A stretch of DNA of 64,000 bases from Actinacidiphila glaucinigra (GTDB lineage Bacteria > Actinomycetota > Actinomycetes > Streptomycetales > Streptomycetaceae). Below are positions 61,522 to 64,000 of this stretch, one piece after another. Location of the stretch: assembly GCF_900188405.1 (NCBI RefSeq), contig NZ_FZOF01000004.1, forward strand, positions 434,001 through 498,000. Reading direction: 5' to 3'. The first letter of the stretch is position 1, and each line of letters opens with the position of its first letter. Below the pieces are notes generated by a model. It was not told the origin of the DNA, searched no databases, and saw only the letters and a program-made list of their open reading frames with translations. The position numbers and the translations under genes are program-made.

Positions 61522-62151
61522 TCAGTGGCCGCGGGCGATCCACTCGTCCAGATGCGGGGCCTCGGCCCCGATGGTCGTGCTGTCGCCGTGCCCGGTGCGG
61601 ACGACCGTCTCCGGCGGCAGGGTCAGCAGCCGGTCGCGGATGGAGCCGACGATGGTCGGGAAGTCCGAGAAGGACCGCCCCGTGGCGCCCGGGCCGCCCT
61701 GGAAGAGGGTGTCGCCGGTGAAGACGGTGCCGAGGCCGGGCGCGTACAGGCAGACGGCGCCCGGCGCGTGGCCGGGGGTGTGCAGCACCGTGAGCTCGGT
61801 GCCCGCGACCGTGATGACCTGACCGTCCGTCAATTCCGCGTCGGGGGAACGCTCGGGGTGGGTCTGCTTCCACAGCGGCAGGTCGTCGCCGTGCAGCAGG
61901 ATCGGCGCGCCGGTGCGCGCCGCGAGCGCGGGCGCGGCGTCGATGTGGTCGTTGTGGGCGTGGGTGCTGACGATCGCGACCAGGCGGCGGCCGCCCAGCG
62001 CCGCGGCGATGGCGTCGGCGTCGTGGGCGGCGTCGACGACGATCGCCTCGGTGTCGTCGCCGACGATCCAGACGTTGTTGTCGACATCCCAGGTGCCGCC
62101 GTCCAGCGAGAAGGTGCCCGAGGTGACGAGGTGGTCGATGCGGGCGGCCAT
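61522..62151 (-). CDS. MBL-fold metallo-hydrolase partner of formaldehyde dehydrogenase
   Basis: 209 aa from ATG 62151, sharing its A with the stop of mscR (TGATG). Metallo-beta-lactamase ligands: THAHNDH, then HTPGHAPG, FTGDTLF, and the last His in RTGHGDSTTIG. It resembles glyoxalase II-type hydrolases. In mycobacteria a related gene follows mscR as well. It may hydrolyse S-formylmycothiol to formate and mycothiol; this is inference from fold and linkage. Confidence 0.88.
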   Translation of the reverse strand: MAARIDHLVTSGTFSLDGGTWDVDNNVWIVGDDTEAIVVDAAHDADAIAAALGGRRLVAIVSTHAHNDHIDAAPALAARTGAPILLHGDDLPLWKQTHPERSPDAELTDGQVITVAGTELTVLHTPGHAPGAVCLYAPGLGTVFTGDTLFQGGPGATGRSFSDFPTIVGSIRDRLLTLPPETVVRTGHGDSTTIGAEAPHLDEWIARGH

Positions 62152-63236
62152 CAGAGGACCACCACCGAGCGCAGCACGTCGCCGTGGTGCATCCGCTCGA
62201 AGGCCTTCTCCACCTCGTCCAGGGCGATGGTCTCGGTGACGAAGGTGTCCAGGTCCAGCCGGCCCTGCAGGTGGAGGTCGATGAGCATGGGGAAGTCGCG
62301 GGAGGGCAGGCAGTCGCCGTACCAGGAGGACTTCAGCGCGCCGCCGCGGCCGAAGACGTCCAGCAGCGGCAGTTCCAGCTTCATCTCGGGGGTGGGCACG
62401 CCGACCAGGACGACGGTGCCGGCCAGGTCGCGGGCGTAGAAGGCCTGCTTGTACGTCTCGGGGCGGCCGACCGCCTCGATGACGACGTCGGCGCCGAAGC
62501 CGCCGGTCAGCTCGCGGACCGCCTCGACGGGGTCGGTCTCCTTGGAGTTGACGGTGTGCGTGGCGCCGAGCTTCTTGGCCGTCTCCAGCTTCCGCGGGTC
62601 GATGTCCACCGCGATGATCTTCGCGGCGCCGGCCAGCCGGGAGCCGGCGATCGCCGCGTCGCCGACGCCGCCGCAGCCGATCACGGCGACGGAGTCGCCG
62701 CGGCCGACGTTGCCGGTGTTGATGGCCGCGCCGATGCCCGCCATGACACCGCAGCCGAGCAGACCGGCGACGGCCGGGGACACGGACGGGTCCACCTTGG
62801 TGCACTGTCCGGCGGCGACGAGGGTCTTCTCGGCGAAGGCCCCGATGCCGAGGGCCGGGGAGAGCTCGGTGCCGTCCAGCAGGGTCATCTTCTGCTTGGC
62901 GTTGTGGGTGTTGAAGCAGTACCAGGGGCGTCCGCGCAGACAGGCACGGCACTGGCCGCACACGGCACGCCAGTTGAGGACGACGAAGTCACCGGGGGCG
63001 ACGTCCGTGACGCCCTCGCCGACCGACTCCACCACGCCGGCGGCCTCGTGGCCGAGGAGGAACGGGAAGTCGTCGTTGATGCCGCCCTCGCGGTAGTGCA
63101 GGTCGGTGTGGCAGACCCCGCAGGCCTGGATCCGCACCAGCGCCTCCCCCGGCCCCGGGTCGGGCACGACGATCGTTTCCAGGCTGACGGGGGAACCCTT
63201 CTCCCGGGCGACGACGGCACGGACCTGATGGGCCAT
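62151..63236 (-). CDS. mscR: S-(hydroxymethyl)mycothiol dehydrogenase
   Basis: 361 aa from ATG 63236 (GAGGAG at about 6 bases). Zinc alcohol dehydrogenase: catalytic site ACGVCHTD and GHEAAGVVE, structural zinc cysteines [18 protein letters not shown] motif [17 protein letters not shown]. The pattern and length are those of actinobacterial mycothiol-dependent formaldehyde dehydrogenase (AdhE2/MscR). Oxidises the adduct of formaldehyde and mycothiol; it would handle the formaldehyde released by betaine, dimethylglycine and sarcosine demethylation. Confidence 0.92.
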   Translation of the reverse strand: MAHQVRAVVAREKGSPVSLETIVVPDPGPGEALVRIQACGVCHTDLHYREGGINDDFPFLLGHEAAGVVESVGEGVTDVAPGDFVVLNWRAVCGQCRACLRGRPWYCFNTHNAKQKMTLLDGTELSPALGIGAFAEKTLVAAGQCTKVDPSVSPAVAGLLGCGVMAGIGAAINTGNVGRGDSVAVIGCGGVGDAAIAGSRLAGAAKIIAVDIDPRKLETAKKLGATHTVNSKETDPVEAVRELTGGFGADVVIEAVGRPETYKQAFYARDLAGTVVLVGVPTPEMKLELPLLDVFGRGGALKSSWYGDCLPSRDFPMLIDLHLQGRLDLDTFVTETIALDEVEKAFERMHHGDVLRSVVVL

Positions 63237-63279
63237 GGGGTACTCCTCGGCTGGTACGGATCCCTGAGGCGGGCGTTTC

Positions 63280-63309
63280 TCATTACGGCACATTCTGCAC
63301 GTGCCGCAA
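63280..63309 (-). promoter_or_regulatory. mscR promoter with inverted repeat in the spacer
   Basis: On the coding strand a -35 TTGCGG (63304-63309) and a -10 TAATGA (63280-63285) with 18-bp spacing. The spacer holds CGGCAC-N9-GTGCCG (arms 63286-63291 and 63301-63306), well placed for a repressor that occludes the promoter. Confidence 0.5.
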
Positions 63310-63439
63310 CGCAAGCATCGACGACGGCCGACAGAGCGGTCAAGGACCGCGCGGCCGGGCCGGCCGGCGTGCTTCATTCTTACCGAGGATCATGCCCGGC
63401 GGCCCCGTTCGGCGGCGCACCGCGTCCGGTGTCTTCCCC

Positions 63440-64000
63440 CTACTGCGCGTTGAGCAGCATCCGCGGGTTGCGGTCCCCCGCCGCGCGGGAGGCGGGCAGG
63501 ACGGAGACGCCCACCGCCACCGCGACGCACACCCCGACGATCAGGAACAGCGCGGCCACGGGCGGCGACTGAGCGATGCCCGCACCGACGCCACTGGAAC
63601 CGCCCTGCAGGTCGATCAGCCAGTCGGAGGCGAACACCCCCGCGGTGACGCCCACGACTGCGGCGGCCAGCACGACCAGGCCGACGCCCGTGACGACGGT
63701 CGCCACGCTCTGCTGCGGCGTCAGGCCCACGGCGCGGTAGGCGCGCATGTCTCGGGCGTGGTCGCGGATGCCGCTGCCGACGGCCGTGGACAGTTCGGCC
63801 AGGGCGATCAGCGCGAGCACGCTGACCAGTCCGATGATCACGCCGCGCACCGGCGAGAGTTCGGCGCCGGGGTCGGTGACCTCGCGCACCTCCAGGGCGC
63901 CGTGCGACGCGTCGGTGAGGGCGCCGCGGACCGCCGCGCGATCCGCGCCGGGACGCAGCGTCAGGCTGTAGTACGAGGGCCGGACGGAGTCGTCCTGGGC
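63440..64000 (-). CDS. FtsX-like ABC permease, C-terminal part
   Basis: 186 residues to the stop at 63440; the frame remains open to the window edge, so the 5' part is missing. Three membrane segments typical of the MacB/FtsX C-terminal domain are visible (GVIIGLVSVLALIALAELST, VVTGVGLVVLAAAVVGVTAG, PVAALFLIVGVCVAVAVGV), followed by the terminal LPASRAAGDRNP motif. It exports an unknown substrate with a cognate ATPase probably encoded beyond the window. Confidence 0.85.
   Translation of the reverse strand, partial: AQDDSVRPSYYSLTLRPGADRAAVRGALTDASHGALEVREVTDPGAELSPVRGVIIGLVSVLALIALAELSTAVGSGIRDHARDMRAYRAVGLTPQQSVATVVTGVGLVVLAAAVVGVTAGVFASDWLIDLQGGSSGVGAGIAQSPPVAALFLIVGVCVAVAVGVSVLPASRAAGDRNPRMLLNAQ

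Noticed and set aside
1..64000. Mobile elements or a horizontally acquired block with different base composition
   Set aside because: No transposase, integrase, phage gene or terminal repeat is visible. Composition is uniformly GC-rich except for the small operator islands.

Overview
The window is about 64 kb of very GC-rich DNA from the core or near-core chromosome of an actinomycete, almost certainly a Streptomyces. The evidence is strong third-position GC bias, frequent GTG starts, GTGA/ATGA/TGATG gene overlaps, at least two apparently leaderless genes, mycothiol-dependent formaldehyde detoxification, an S. coelicolor-type NsrR and several Streptomyces-specific hypothetical families. I saw no rRNA, tRNA, CRISPR array, insertion sequence, prophage or integration site. 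Genes fill nearly all of the sequence and no gene-free stretch exceeds about 300 bases.

Layout. 0-5.2 kb: a truncated FHA-FHA-ABC exporter gene, an SH3-like protein, a polytopic membrane protein and a DUF6777-type membrane-anchored protein. 5.2-14.6 kb: small regulators and housekeeping or stress genes (MerR with its own operator, a cNMP-binding protein, a phosphoribosyltransferase-hydrolase fusion, DUF72, acylphosphatase, lipase maturation factor, two VOC proteins, PolX, dodecin). 14.7-18.5 kb: a three-subunit molybdenum aldehyde oxidoreductase of the PaoABC type. 18.7-24 kb: an EVE-like protein, a DedA protein and an LpqY-SugABC-type (trehalose) ABC importer. 24.1-31.8 kb: FUSC exporter, a divergent DapB-like protein, a secreted glycine-rich protein, an orphan sugar-binding lipoprotein, PanD, an acyl-CoA synthetase and a NUDIX hydrolase. 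31.9-33.6 kb: flavohaemoglobin and NsrR with recognisable operators.

33.6-53.7 kb is the main feature: a complete choline/glycine betaine catabolic island. A betaine/choline ABC importer (binding protein, fused double permease, ATPase) brings in substrate. BetA and BetB oxidise choline to glycine betaine. A Rieske oxygenase with its own ferredoxin and ferredoxin reductase would remove the first methyl group, dimethylglycine oxidase the second, and heterotetrameric-type sarcosine oxidase the third. GlyA then condenses glycine with methylene-THF to serine. The delta and alpha subunits of sarcosine oxidase are fused in one reading frame. An IclR-family regulator lies in the middle, and five promoter regions of the island carry the same 17-bp dyad, GTTGC-N7-GCAAC, 15-115 bp from start codons. 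I propose this as the regulator's operator.

53.9-60.2 kb: an OmpR-type response regulator, a PAS/GAF/PP2C/ATPase phosphatase, a PucR-like protein and a sensor kinase on the opposite strand. 60.3-64 kb: a D-2-hydroxyacid dehydrogenase, a candidate 33-residue peptide gene, a metallo-hydrolase overlapping mycothiol-dependent formaldehyde dehydrogenase (a natural partner for the formaldehyde-producing demethylations upstream), and the 3' part of an FtsX-like permease gene cut by the window edge.
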